The position numbers and the translations under genes were made by a program. From the NCBI GenBank assembly GCA_023402355.1, contig JAEXCG010000095.1, forward strand, positions 1 to 33,665: DNA of 33,665 nt, read 5' to 3'. The stretch is from Bacillota bacterium. Lineage in GTDB: Bacteria; Bacillota; Clostridia; Christensenellales; Aristaeellaceae. Of this stretch, positions 1-7,469 are shown piece after piece. Below the pieces are notes generated by a model. The model was not told the origin of the DNA, did no database searches, and saw only the letters and a list, made by a program, of their open reading frames with translations. Numbering within the stretch: the first letter of the stretch is position 1; each line of letters begins with the position of its first letter.

Positions 1-424
1 CCGCTTTTAAGGCCTCGCGGTACAGCGCGCCGTCAAAGCGCCTGAGCCGATAGCCCGCGGGCGGGGCGGCGAGCGGGCGCAGAGCGCTTTGCGCCAGCGT
101 ATCCGCATGAAGCCGCCACCTCGTGATGCGGACGGCCCGCGCGCCGCACGCCGCCTCGATGCGCGCATCCCACGCCGCGTCGTGCGGAACCATCAAAAGG
201 GAGGGAGAAGGATGGTCCGCAGGCACGTGCGCCGCCAGCTCCGCCGCGCCCGGCGCGGCGGCATCGCCCGCGAAGCAGCACAGGTCGCCCACGACGATCT
301 GCGCGCAGCGCGCCTGCGCATCCGCAAAGGCGCGCCCCATCCCCCGATACAAAAACGCCCGGACGGTCGTCTCCGTTCTCCCCGCAAAAAGCGCTGCCGC
401 CTGCGCCGCCGTGATCTGTCTCAT
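1..424 (-). CDS. GNAT-family N-acetyltransferase, N-terminal part (cut by window edge)
   Basis: The first 141 residues of a protein continue off the left edge. The start ATG at 424 follows an AAGGAGGGA ribosome binding site. The N-terminus reads like the GNAT_acetyltran (PF12746) group: a FAGRTETT segment, then FLYRGMGRAFADA, then IVVGDLCCFAGD around residues 45-55, the part of that family that precedes the acetyl-CoA fold. The acetyl-CoA-binding core lies outside the window, so substrate and activity cannot be judged. It starts 14 bases after the trmO-like gene and is probably co-transcribed with it from the MerR-type promoter at 975-1005. A larger overlapping reading frame at 33-467 is a shadow of this gene. 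Confidence 0.72.
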   Translation of the reverse strand, partial: MRQITAAQAAALFAGRTETTVRAFLYRGMGRAFADAQARCAQIVVGDLCCFAGDAAAPGAAELAAHVPADHPSPSLLMVPHDAAWDARIEAACGARAVRITRWRLHADTLAQSALRPLAAPPAGYRLRRFDGALYREALKA

Positions 425-438
425 TCGATCCCTCCTTG

Positions 439-918
439 TCAGAAGTTAAACTCGTCCGCCCAGTCAAAGTCCTCCGACGCCTCCAGGCTGCGCGGCCAGT
501 GCGCGCACCAAGCGGGCACCGTCGGCGCCTCCACCCGGTCCAAGCTCGGCGTATAGGGCTTTACGTCGAGCACCGGGCTTCCGTCCAGCGCGTCCGTGTA
601 ATCGATGTAGAGCCTGCCGCCCGCCGCGTCTACCGCAAGCACCCGAGACACCGTCATCGCGATCGGGTTCGGCCGGAACGGCGAACGGGTCGCAAACGTG
701 CCCAGGGTCTTGGGCCCGCGCCTGTACGGGCTCTGCGCCTCGAGGACCTCCCGGTACGCCGCCTCGTCGCTTTGGTGAAACCACCAGAGGACGACCACGT
801 GGCTGAACCCTTCCAGCGCCTCAAGCCCCCGGCCATAGTTCCCGCCGAGCGCGATGTACGACCTCTCCTCCTCCGCACAAATCCGGCCGATCGGGGTCAC
901 TGCATACGTCTTTTCCAT
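439..918 (-). CDS. trmO: TrmO/TsaA-like tRNA methyltransferase
   Basis: A 159-residue protein of the TrmO (YaeB/TsaA, formerly UPF0066) family. In characterised members this SAM-dependent enzyme methylates N6 of the t6A37 base of tRNA. Visible family features are the N-terminal PIGRI segment, GFSHVVVLWWFH near residue 37, the signature FATRSPFRPNPIAMT near residue 75, and the C-terminal LDGSPVLDVKPYTP segment. E. coli TrmO is about 235 residues, so this is the short form lacking the extra C-terminal domain. The substrate is therefore family-based, not proven. The ATG at 918 has an AGGAGG site 8 bases upstream. It is the first gene after the MerR-type promoter and is followed 14 bases later by the GNAT gene. 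Confidence 0.82.
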   Translation of the reverse strand: MEKTYAVTPIGRICAEEERSYIALGGNYGRGLEALEGFSHVVVLWWFHQSDEAAYREVLEAQSPYRRGPKTLGTFATRSPFRPNPIAMTVSRVLAVDAAGGRLYIDYTDALDGSPVLDVKPYTPSLDRVEAPTVPAWCAHWPRSLEASEDFDWADEFNF

Positions 919-974
919 GATGAAGCCTCCTGTTTTCGTCGCGGCTTACCGCCGCGCGTGATGGGGTACGCCTC

Positions 975-1005
975 ATCCTACACCCTCACACGCTGTCAGA
1001 GTCAA
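975..1005 (-). promoter_or_regulatory. MerR-type promoter with 19-bp spacer and operator dyad (trmO-GNAT unit)
   Basis: Read on the minus strand, a TTGACT -35 box (1005-1000) and a TAGGAT -10 box (980-975) are separated by 19 bases rather than 17. The spacer is filled by an imperfect dyad of the form ACnCTnACA-n3-TGTnAGnGT. Over-long spacers holding a dyad are the hallmark of promoters that MerR-family proteins activate by twisting the DNA. The -35 box overlaps the stop codon of the merR gene just upstream, which makes that protein the obvious regulator. Confidence 0.75.
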
Positions 1006-1838
1006 GCGCCGGGCTCGTCCACGGCCCGGAGCGGCACCTGCAGCTCGGTCAGGTACTGCTCCGGGTCCCGTTCGTCCCAGGGGCCCTTGTGGCAGATCTG
1101 GCGCGTGGGGCCGTCCATCGCGAATTGCGCATGGCGGGACAGCCAGCGCGCGAAGGACTGATACGCGCCCCCGATCCGTTCATAGGAACCGTATACCATG
1201 ATCGAGGCCATGTGCTCGACCGGGTCGGTTTCGCGGTAGACGAACTCCCCCTCGGACTCGCCCGTTCGCTCCACGACGACGCAGGCTTCCACGTTCACGT
1301 CGGCGTCCCGGTGCTCCTCGTCGTAAAAAAACGCGACGTTCCCGTGATTGGGCGGAAGTGTTATGCCCTTTCGGGCGATATAGCCGTACAGCGCGTGCCA
1401 AAGCTCGCTTTCGCAGTCGTAGCGGGCGATGATTCGGCGCACCGAGAGCACGCGGAACGGCTCGATCCGCTTCATCGTGACGTTGCAGCGCACGTCCAGC
1501 GCGTCCGAGCGCAGGTCCGCGAGGGCGGTCTGTATCTGCGCGACGCGGGAGCGCTCGCGCGCCAGCGCCCGCTCCGCTTCCCGCCGCTTCTCCTCCAGCC
1601 GGCGCGTCAGCGTCTCGTCGTTCCAGCCCTCGAGCATGTCCCGCATTTCTCCGATGGAAAACCCCAAGTCGCGCAGCAGCACGATCCGATGCAGCCGCTG
1701 CATCTGCTCGACGGCGTACGAGCGGTAGCCCGTGAAGGGGTCCACCTGCGCCGGATGCAGCAGGCCCATCTCGTCGTAATAGCGCAGCATGCGGATGGAA
1801 ACCTGCGTCAGCCTTGAAAACTCCCCGATGCGAAACAC
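1002..1838 (-). CDS. MerR-family regulator with GyrI-like effector domain
   Basis: A 278-residue protein with the BmrR/BltR-like layout. Residues 1-70 form a MerR winged helix-turn-helix (FRIGEFSRLTQVSIRMLRYYDEMGLL, then PFTGYRSY). A coiled-coil dimerisation helix follows at about 75-115, and a C-terminal GyrI-like ligand domain begins near 122. The GTG at 1838 is chosen because a GGGAGGGG site lies 6-7 bases upstream and the MerR domain begins immediately; upstream in-frame ATGs only add non-conserved residues. It probably responds to a small hydrophobic or cationic compound and activates the trmO-GNAT promoter overlapping its own stop codon. The ligand cannot be read from sequence. Confidence 0.88.
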   Translation of the reverse strand: MFRIGEFSRLTQVSIRMLRYYDEMGLLHPAQVDPFTGYRSYAVEQMQRLHRIVLLRDLGFSIGEMRDMLEGWNDETLTRRLEEKRREAERALARERSRVAQIQTALADLRSDALDVRCNVTMKRIEPFRVLSVRRIIARYDCESELWHALYGYIARKGITLPPNHGNVAFFYDEEHRDADVNVEACVVVERTGESEGEFVYRETDPVEHMASIMVYGSYERIGGAYQSFARWLSRHAQFAMDGPTRQICHKGPWDERDPEQYLTELQVPLRAVDEPGA

Positions 1839-1863
1839 GGCGTCCCCTCCCTCTGTTGATCCC

Positions 1864-1892
1864 ATGATAGCGCAAGGCGCGCGTTTCGGCAA
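1864..1892 (-). promoter_or_regulatory. Promoter of the merR gene
   Basis: On the minus strand a TTGCCG -35 box (1892-1887) is separated by 17 bases from a TATCAT -10 box (1869-1864), 26 bases before the GTG start. The normal spacing contrasts with the 19-base spacing of the downstream MerR-type promoter. Confidence 0.5.
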
Positions 1893-1900
1893 GACCAAAG

Positions 1901-1953
1901 CGTGCGGGCGCCGCCCGCACGTCAAAAGCCGCCCGGCCACACGGCCGGACGGC
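1901..1953 (-). terminator. Terminator of the opp operon, followed by a second hairpin
   Basis: On the minus strand an 11-bp GC-rich stem (arms 1953-1943 and 1938-1928, one G-T pair) with a 4-base loop is followed by TTTT (1927-1924). A second inverted repeat, GTGCGGGC with GCCCGCAC, occupies 1920-1901. Together they separate the opp operon from the merR promoter. Confidence 0.7.
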
Positions 1954-1958
1954 TACGC

Positions 1959-2243
1959 TTATCGGAACCATACGTGTATACAAAACTCGATGAACAAAAA
2001 TCCGGCGAGCCCGAACGCCGCCACGACGAGCAGCCCGGCGCCCAGCGCGCCAAGCGTCCAGTGAAAGGTCTCGCGCGAGGTCATGCGCGCGGGGTGCGGG
2101 TTCTTCGCGCCCTGCGCGTCCTTCGGCTTCAGCTCCGGCCGATACCAGGGCATGCCCTCGACGTTCATGTCCGCGACCGTCATTTTATCCAGTTCGACCT
2201 TTGCGCCCTCGTCTCCGCTTCGCGGATCACGCGTCTTCGCCAT
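1959..2243 (-). CDS. Small single-pass membrane protein at the end of the opp operon
   Basis: A 94-residue protein of no recognised family. Residues 1-60 are polar and rich in Lys, Asp and Pro (WYRPELKPKD near 33). Residues 64-88 form one strong hydrophobic helix, followed by a short CIHVWFR tail. The ATG at 2243 lies 17 bases inside the end of oppF, so translation is probably coupled, and the opp terminator follows it. Position suggests an accessory subunit or assembly factor for the transporter, but nothing in its sequence proves this. It could be a lineage-specific protein that simply shares the operon. Confidence 0.65.
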   Translation of the reverse strand: MAKTRDPRSGDEGAKVELDKMTVADMNVEGMPWYRPELKPKDAQGAKNPHPARMTSRETFHWTLGALGAGLLVVAAFGLAGFLFIEFCIHVWFR

Positions 2244-3231
2244 AGGGCTTTCCCTCGTTTGCGTACAGGTGGCAGGCCACCACGTGGCCGGGCTCCACCT
2301 CGCGCACGGGCGGCGCCTCGTGCTTGCAGCACTCCATGCACTCCTTGCAGCGCGTGTGGAACTTGCAGCCGGACGGCGGGTTCGCCGGGGATGGAATGCT
2401 GCCCTCCAGGATGATCCGGTTCATCCGCACGTTCGGGTCCGGCACCGGGATCGCCGAGAACAGCGCCTTGGTGTAGGGGTGCAACGGGTTCTTGAAGATG
2501 GACTTCTTGTCGCCGTACTCCACCATCGTGCCCAGGTACATGACGCCGACCGCGTCGGAGATGTGCTCCACGACGGACAGGTCGTGCGAAATGAACAGGT
2601 ACGTCAGGTTGTGCTCCTGCTGCAGGTCGCGCAGCAGGTTGATGATCTGCGCCTGAATGGAGACGTCCAGGGCGCTGACCGGTTCGTCGCAGACGACGAA
2701 TTCCGGGTTGAGCGCGAGCGCGCGCGCGATGCAGATGCGCTGGCGCTGGCCGCCGGAGAACTCGTGCGGGTAGCGGTTCTTGTGATAGGGCTGAAGGCCG
2801 CAGGACTGCATGATCCCGTCGATGTAGTCGTCGAGCTGCTCCTTGGGCACGATGCCGTGCTCGCGCACCGCCTCGCCGATGATCTCGCCGATCGGAAGCC
2901 TCGGCGACAGGCTGGAGTACGGGTCCTGGAAGATGAGCTGCATCTTCGGGCGCATCGCCCGCATCTGCTGCTTGTTCAGGTCGTAAATCTCCTGTCCGCT
3001 GAAGAGCACGTCGCCGCTGGTCTTTTCCGTCAGGCGCAGGATGGTGCGGCCCACGGTGGTCTTGCCGCAGCCGGACTCGCCGACCAGGCCCATCGTCTTG
3101 CCGTGCTCGATCTTGAACGTCACGCCGTCCACCGCCTTGACCGCGCCCGCAACGCGCTGCATCAGGCCGTTTTTGATCGGATAATACTTTTTGAGGTTTC
3201 GGACCTCCAAAACCGGCTTTACATCAGCCAT
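2227..3231 (-). CDS. oppF: Oligopeptide ABC transporter ATP-binding protein OppF
   Basis: A 334-residue ATPase that powers peptide import with OppD at the cytoplasmic face. Visible motifs: Walker A GESGCGKTT near residue 54, Q-loop QDPYSSL, ABC signature FSGGQRQR, Walker B VVCDEPVSALD and the ISHDL switch histidine. The C-terminal oligo_HPY region holds GCKFHTRCKECMECC, a Cys-rich cluster resembling the iron-sulfur site described in DppD/DppF-type subunits. The ATG at 3231 has a GGAGGG site and overlaps the end of oppD by 8 bases. OppF is preferred over DppF because the operon encodes large peptide-type partners, but the substrate is not determined. Confidence 0.92.
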   Translation of the reverse strand: MADVKPVLEVRNLKKYYPIKNGLMQRVAGAVKAVDGVTFKIEHGKTMGLVGESGCGKTTVGRTILRLTEKTSGDVLFSGQEIYDLNKQQMRAMRPKMQLIFQDPYSSLSPRLPIGEIIGEAVREHGIVPKEQLDDYIDGIMQSCGLQPYHKNRYPHEFSGGQRQRICIARALALNPEFVVCDEPVSALDVSIQAQIINLLRDLQQEHNLTYLFISHDLSVVEHISDAVGVMYLGTMVEYGDKKSIFKNPLHPYTKALFSAIPVPDPNVRMNRIILEGSIPSPANPPSGCKFHTRCKECMECCKHEAPPVREVEPGHVVACHLYANEGKPYGEDA

Positions 3232-4408
3232 TGCGTTTTCCCTCCTTTGCCTCAGGATAGCAGCGGTAGCAGCTCACCACGTGCGTGGGCGAAATGTTCA
3301 CCTCGTGCGGGTAAGCGCCCTTGCAGCCCTCCACGCACAGCTCGCAGCGGTCGCGGAAGTAGCAGTAATCCGGCATGTCCACGGGGTTGGGCACCTTGCC
3401 GGGGATGGAATAGAGCCTGTCCGTCTCGCGGCCGACGACGGGCTTGCTGTTGAGCAGGCCGATCGTGTAGGGGTGGCTGGGGTTTTCAAAGACCTCGTGC
3501 GCCGTGCCCTTTTCCACGATGCGCCCGGAGTACATGACGACCACGTAGTCCGCCATTTCCGCGATCACGCCCAGATCGTGCGTGATGAGCATGATGGAGC
3601 AGTCCGTCTTCTCCTTCATCTCGCGCAGCAGGTCCAGAATCTGCGCCTGGATGGTCACGTCCAGCGCGGTCGTCGGCTCGTCCGCGATGATGAGGCGCGG
3701 GTTGCACGAAAGCGCCATGGCGATCATGACGCGCTGGCGCATGCCGCCGGACAGCTCGTGCGGGTACATCCGGTAGACGCCCTCCGCGTTGGCGATGCCG
3801 ACCGTTTCCAGCATCTTGATGGAGCGTTCCTTGACCTGCTCCTTGTCCATTTCCTTGTTGTGCAGGGCGATGACCTCGTCCATCTGCATGCCGATGCGGA
3901 ACACCGGGTTCAGGCTGGTCATCGGCTCCTGAAAGATCATGGCGATCTGGTTGCCGCGGATGCTGTGCATCGCCTCGTCCGGCGTGTTCACGATGTCGTA
4001 CACGCCGTCCTGTCCGTTAAAACGGATCTGGCCGCCCGTCATCTGGCCCTGCGGGCGCTGCACGAGCTGCATGAGCGAAAGGCTCGTCACGCTCTTGCCG
4101 CAGCCGGATTCGCCCACGACGCCGACGGTCTTGCCGCGCGGCACGTCGAACGACACGCCGTCCACGGCCTTGACCACGCCGATGTCCGTGTAGAAGTAGG
4201 TGTGCAGATCGTCGAACTCCACGATATTGTCGGGGTTCTTCATCTGCGTCATGTATTCGCTCTTCGGCACGTTCTTGCGTTTGCGCTTCTTCTCAAAGGC
4301 ATCCGTAATGCGCCGGTTTTCCTTCGCGATGGCGCGCGCCTCGGCGGCGGAGATGTAGTCCGCGCTCTTGGCTTCCTTCGCGGAGAGGTGCTTTTTCTCT
4401 TTAGCCAT
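3224..4408 (-). CDS. oppD: Oligopeptide ABC transporter ATP-binding protein OppD
   Basis: A 394-residue ATPase, partner of OppF. Motifs: Walker A GESGCGKS near residue 99, Q-loop EPMTSLNP, signature LSGGMRQR, Walker B IIADEPTTALD and ITHDL. The C-terminus carries Cys residues (YCYFRDRCELCVEGC) matching the cluster seen in DppD-like proteins. Unusually, about 60 residues precede the ATPase domain and are very rich in Lys, Glu and Ala, predicted helical; family members normally begin close to the domain. The ATG at 4408 has an AAGGAGGG site, so the extension appears genuine. The gene starts 13 bases after oppC ends. Confidence 0.92.
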   Translation of the reverse strand: MAKEKKHLSAKEAKSADYISAAEARAIAKENRRITDAFEKKRKRKNVPKSEYMTQMKNPDNIVEFDDLHTYFYTDIGVVKAVDGVSFDVPRGKTVGVVGESGCGKSVTSLSLMQLVQRPQGQMTGGQIRFNGQDGVYDIVNTPDEAMHSIRGNQIAMIFQEPMTSLNPVFRIGMQMDEVIALHNKEMDKEQVKERSIKMLETVGIANAEGVYRMYPHELSGGMRQRVMIAMALSCNPRLIIADEPTTALDVTIQAQILDLLREMKEKTDCSIMLITHDLGVIAEMADYVVVMYSGRIVEKGTAHEVFENPSHPYTIGLLNSKPVVGRETDRLYSIPGKVPNPVDMPDYCYFRDRCELCVEGCKGAYPHEVNISPTHVVSCYRCYPEAKEGKRNG

Positions 4409-4421
4409 GCTCTCGCCCTCC

Positions 4422-6155
4422 TTATCGCTTCATCTTCGGGTCGAACGCATCGCGCAGTCCGTCTCCGATAAAGTTAAATCCGAGCACCGTCAGCAGGATC
4501 AACATGCCCGCCGGAATCCAGACGAACCAGTAGTTCGTCATGACGTACACGTTGGAGACGGCGTTGATGATGTTGCCCCAGGACGCAAACGGAAACTTGA
4601 CGCCCAGGCCCAGGAACGACAGCGTCGCCTCCAGCAGGATCACGCTGCCCAGAGACATCGTGCACATGACGATCAGCTGCGGCACGACGTTGGGCACCAG
4701 GTGCTTGAAGATGCGCCGCGAGGTCGAAAGGCCCGTCGCCTCGGTGGCCACCATGAACTCCTGCTCGCGCAGCGAGAGGATCTGGCCGCGCACGAGGCGC
4801 GCGATGGAGGGCCAGCTCAGCAGGCCGATGACCAGCATCAGCGCGACCATGCGGATCGTCGGGTCCACCTTATAGACGTCCATCAGGGAGCCCAGGATGA
4901 TATAAATCGGATAGCCCGGGATGCAGTTCATGATGTCGACCACGCGCATGAGCAGGTTGTCGATCCAGCCGCCGAAATAACCGGCGACGCCGCCCAGCAC
5001 CACGCCGAGCACCAGCTCGATGACGACGACGATGAAGCCGATCATCAGCGAGATGCGTCCGCCGTACATCAGGCGGGTCAGCATGTCCATGCCGTTGCCG
5101 TCCGTGCCCAGCCAGTGTTCGCGGCTCGGGCCCTCGTAGGTGCGAAGCAGGTACGTCTTCGTGTCGCGCCTGACGATGAACTGCTCATTCTTCTGCTCAA
5201 TGGTATATTCGACGCTCTCGCCGTCCTCGTCCGGCATCTCGAAGGAATTCTCCTTCGCCGCGATGGCCGTGAGAGCCGTCTGCGCAAAGCCCTCCGGGAA
5301 GACCGTTCCGACCTCCACCGCCTTGATGACGAAATCGGAAACCTCGCACACGGGCGAGCCGTCCGCGCCCGTTACCTGCACGCTCTGCTCGCCGCGGACG
5401 AGCTGATAGGTTTCCCCGCCGTAGACGAACGAGGTCGACGTACCGTCGGCGATCGCGCGTTCGCAGGCGAGCCGGAAGTCAAAGTTGCTCTCCAGGCCGT
5501 TCGCCTCCGTGAAGATGCGGTGCGAGGCGAGCGCCAGGTTCTGCGTGCCGTAGATCGTGTACTGCTTCTTGAGCATCGTGTAACTGAACATGGAGCCGTC
5601 GGCGGTGGCAAACGTCTTGTCGCCCGCGGCCACGGCCGCCGCAAACGCGGTGGACAGGTCCTCCGGAAGCGTGGCGCCCTCCTTCGTGGTGACGTTAAAC
5701 AGCCCCTTCATGCCGATCGCGCTGGCGACGGGCACCTGTTCGGTGACGCGGTAGAGGTTTTCGCCCTCCTGAAAGAGGCCATAGCTCTGGCCGTTATACT
5801 CGAAGATCTCTTCCCCGCGCGTGAGCGCCAGGATCATCTTGGACTTGGCGCCGCTGGGGAACGTCTTCCCCTCCGCCTCCACGTAGCGGTATTCGTTGTT
5901 TTCCGTGATGGCGGCGTAGTCCTTCACCATCATCTCGTAACCGCGAAAGCGCTCGCTCTCGCCGTAGGGCGTGATGATGCCGCCGATAAAGGAGAAGATG
6001 AACATCGATACGATGATGATGGTGCCCACGATCGCCAGGCGGTTGCGGACGAATCGCCTGAACACCAGCATGGAAGGAGAAAGAACCTTGACGCGCTGCT
6101 CGTCGTCCAGCGCCAGATGCCGGTCGTCGACGTTTGGTTTCTGATTTTCCTGCAT
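4422..6155 (-). CDS. oppC: Oligopeptide ABC transporter permease OppC with large extracytoplasmic insertion
   Basis: A 577-residue permease, nearly twice the usual 300 or so. Residues 1-40 match the OppC N-terminal domain and 41-62 are the first membrane helix. The transporter core resumes at the family motif HWLGTDGNGMDMLTR near residue 347 and runs through five further helices, including the ATPase-contact loop VATEATGLSTSRRIFKHL. The insertion at about 66-345 lies between helix 1 and the core, where the family has a short outer loop, so it should face outward. It consists of four degenerate modules (see the repeat entry). The ATG at 6155 has an AGGAGG site and lies 14 bases after oppB. Confidence 0.9.
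   Translation of the reverse strand: MQENQKPNVDDRHLALDDEQRVKVLSPSMLVFRRFVRNRLAIVGTIIIVSMFIFSFIGGIITPYGESERFRGYEMMVKDYAAITENNEYRYVEAEGKTFPSGAKSKMILALTRGEEIFEYNGQSYGLFQEGENLYRVTEQVPVASAIGMKGLFNVTTKEGATLPEDLSTAFAAAVAAGDKTFATADGSMFSYTMLKKQYTIYGTQNLALASHRIFTEANGLESNFDFRLACERAIADGTSTSFVYGGETYQLVRGEQSVQVTGADGSPVCEVSDFVIKAVEVGTVFPEGFAQTALTAIAAKENSFEMPDEDGESVEYTIEQKNEQFIVRRDTKTYLLRTYEGPSREHWLGTDGNGMDMLTRLMYGGRISLMIGFIVVVIELVLGVVLGGVAGYFGGWIDNLLMRVVDIMNCIPGYPIYIILGSLMDVYKVDPTIRMVALMLVIGLLSWPSIARLVRGQILSLREQEFMVATEATGLSTSRRIFKHLVPNVVPQLIVMCTMSLGSVILLEATLSFLGLGVKFPFASWGNIINAVSNVYVMTNYWFVWIPAGMLILLTVLGFNFIGDGLRDAFDPKMKR
5121..5858 (-). repeat. Four degenerate protein repeats inside OppC
   Basis: Within the OppC insertion, residues about 100-163, 164-222, 223-288 and 289-345 share a pattern. 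Each has a helix with A-x-x-A spacing and a charged turn (LTRGEEIF, VAAGDKTF, AIADGTSTSF, IAAKENSF). A G-x-x-Y/F beta segment follows (NGQSYGLF, GSMFSYTM, GGETYQLV, GESVEYTI), then a second strand (LYRV, YTIY, VQVT, FIVR). Two linkers also match (KEGATLPE and VEVGTVFPE). The similarity was judged by eye at protein level. Confidence 0.55.
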
Positions 6156-6169
6156 AAGGCTTCCTCCTT

Positions 6170-7156
6170 TCAACTCACGCGCACGCGCGGGTCGACCACT
6201 GCGTACAGGATGTCGGCGATCAGCGTGCCCAGCAGCACCAGCATCGCCGAGAAGACGGAATAGAACATCGTAAAGGGAATGTCGCCGCTGATCATCGCCT
6301 GATACGACGTATAGCCGATGCCCGGAATCTGGAACAGCGTCTCCGTGATCAGCGCGCCGCCGAATAGGCTGGGCAGCGTGCCGCCGACGATGGTGACGAT
6401 CGGGATCAGCGTGTTGCGGAAGGCGTGCTTGTTGATGACCGTGCGCTCCGGCAGGCCCTTGGCGCGGGCGGTGCGGATGAAGTCGGAGTTGAGCACCTCC
6501 AGCATGTTCGTGCGCGTGTAGCGCATCAGATCGCCGACGCTGACCACGGTGAGCGTCGCGATCGGCATGATGTAGTGCTTCGCCACGTCCAGAAACTGCC
6601 CCATGGGCGAAAGCTGGTCGTACATGCGCCCTACCTTGCCGTACAGGTCCAGCCAGCCCAGGTTGATGGAGAACACCCACTTGAGCAGCGTGGCGAAGAA
6701 GAAGGTCGGCAGCGATATGCCGATGAGCGCGAAGACCGTGACCGCGTAGTCCACCCTCGAATACTGGTGCGTCGCGGAGACGATGCCCAGCGGGATGGCG
6801 ATGACCACGCGCAGCACGAGGGAAAACATCGCGAGCACGAACGAATCCCAGATGACCTGGCTGAACTTGAGCGTCACCGGCACGTTGAAGTACCAGCTCT
6901 CGCCAAAGTCGCCGCGAATCGCGGTCTTAAGCCATGTAAAGAAGCCACCGATGATGCCCTTGTCAAAGCCGTAGACAGCGTTGAGCTGTTGCATCCATTC
7001 TTCGTAGCTGCGGCCGCCCGGCAGGGACGACTTCTCGCGTGCGAGACGCTCGACGTATGACGTGGGCAGGCAGCGCATGAGTGCATAGATGAGCAGTGCG
7101 ACAAAGAAGAGGATCACGATGCTGAGCGCGATGCGCTTAGCGACGTATTTGCGCAC
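6170..7156 (-). CDS. oppB: Oligopeptide ABC transporter permease OppB
   Basis: A 328-residue membrane subunit. An N-terminal helix (residues 7-27) is followed by the OppB-type outer loop and five more helices. The ATPase-coupling motif is RTARAKGLPERTVINKHAFRNTL, near residue 220. The GTG at 7156 is chosen over an upstream ATG at 7201 because GGAGGTG lies 7 bases before it and the protein then begins with the family-typical VRKYVAKRIALSIV. It follows oppA across a 313-base gap that contains a strong hairpin, so its expression is likely lower than that of oppA. OppB and OppC form the translocation pore. Confidence 0.92.
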   Translation of the reverse strand: MRKYVAKRIALSIVILFFVALLIYALMRCLPTSYVERLAREKSSLPGGRSYEEWMQQLNAVYGFDKGIIGGFFTWLKTAIRGDFGESWYFNVPVTLKFSQVIWDSFVLAMFSLVLRVVIAIPLGIVSATHQYSRVDYAVTVFALIGISLPTFFFATLLKWVFSINLGWLDLYGKVGRMYDQLSPMGQFLDVAKHYIMPIATLTVVSVGDLMRYTRTNMLEVLNSDFIRTARAKGLPERTVINKHAFRNTLIPIVTIVGGTLPSLFGGALITETLFQIPGIGYTSYQAMISGDIPFTMFYSVFSAMLVLLGTLIADILYAVVDPRVRVS

Positions 7157-7469
7157 GATCAAACACCTCCGTAAATCTCGGCGCACGAGCGCCGGAGTCA
7201 AATTTTAGCGGTCGGGACCGTTGGGCCCTGCCGCGAACGCGCAATCCCGTGCTTGCGCTTGCCCGCCCACCGCATGGCGGCGGGCGGATAACCCGCGTGC
7301 GCGGGGAATATTCCGAATTTAAAGAAGCAGCCGGCAAATCCGCGCGTCTCCGTCGGCGCATCGGACGCTGCAAACGGATGATTGATCGCTGGATCGAAAC
7401 ATAAAGGGAACCGGGCCCCGGCTCACCTGCCGGGGCCCGGCCATGCCGCTTACAAACGGTGTGGGGGGA
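7157..7469. other. oppA-oppB intergenic region
   Basis: No coding region is convincing in these 313 bases. Next to oppA is the intercistronic hairpin at 7411-7440. Further along are a GGAATATTCC palindrome (7308-7317) and smaller GC-rich inverted repeats near 7260-7305. No clear minus-strand promoter for oppB was found; the best match, TTGCCG with GAATAT near 7310-7340, is weak. Confidence 0.5.
7411..7440 (-). terminator. Intercistronic hairpin after oppA (partial terminator)
   Basis: A perfect 11-bp inverted repeat, CCGGGCCCCGG and CCGGGGCCCGG, encloses an 8-base loop 30 bases after the oppA stop. The following minus-strand bases are only moderately T-rich (TTCCCTTTATGTTT). Such a hairpin can protect the oppA transcript and let a minority of polymerases continue into oppBCDF, the usual way to overproduce the binding protein. 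Confidence 0.6.

Noticed and set aside
33..467. A 144-codon minus-strand frame at the left edge
   Set aside because: Gly/Arg-rich shadow; another frame starting at 424 has a better ribosome binding site and matches a GNAT family.
2083..6263. Long plus-strand frames opposite oppF, oppD and oppC
   Set aside because: They are shadows of conserved ABC transporter genes, with no ribosome binding sites and His/Arg/Asp-rich composition.
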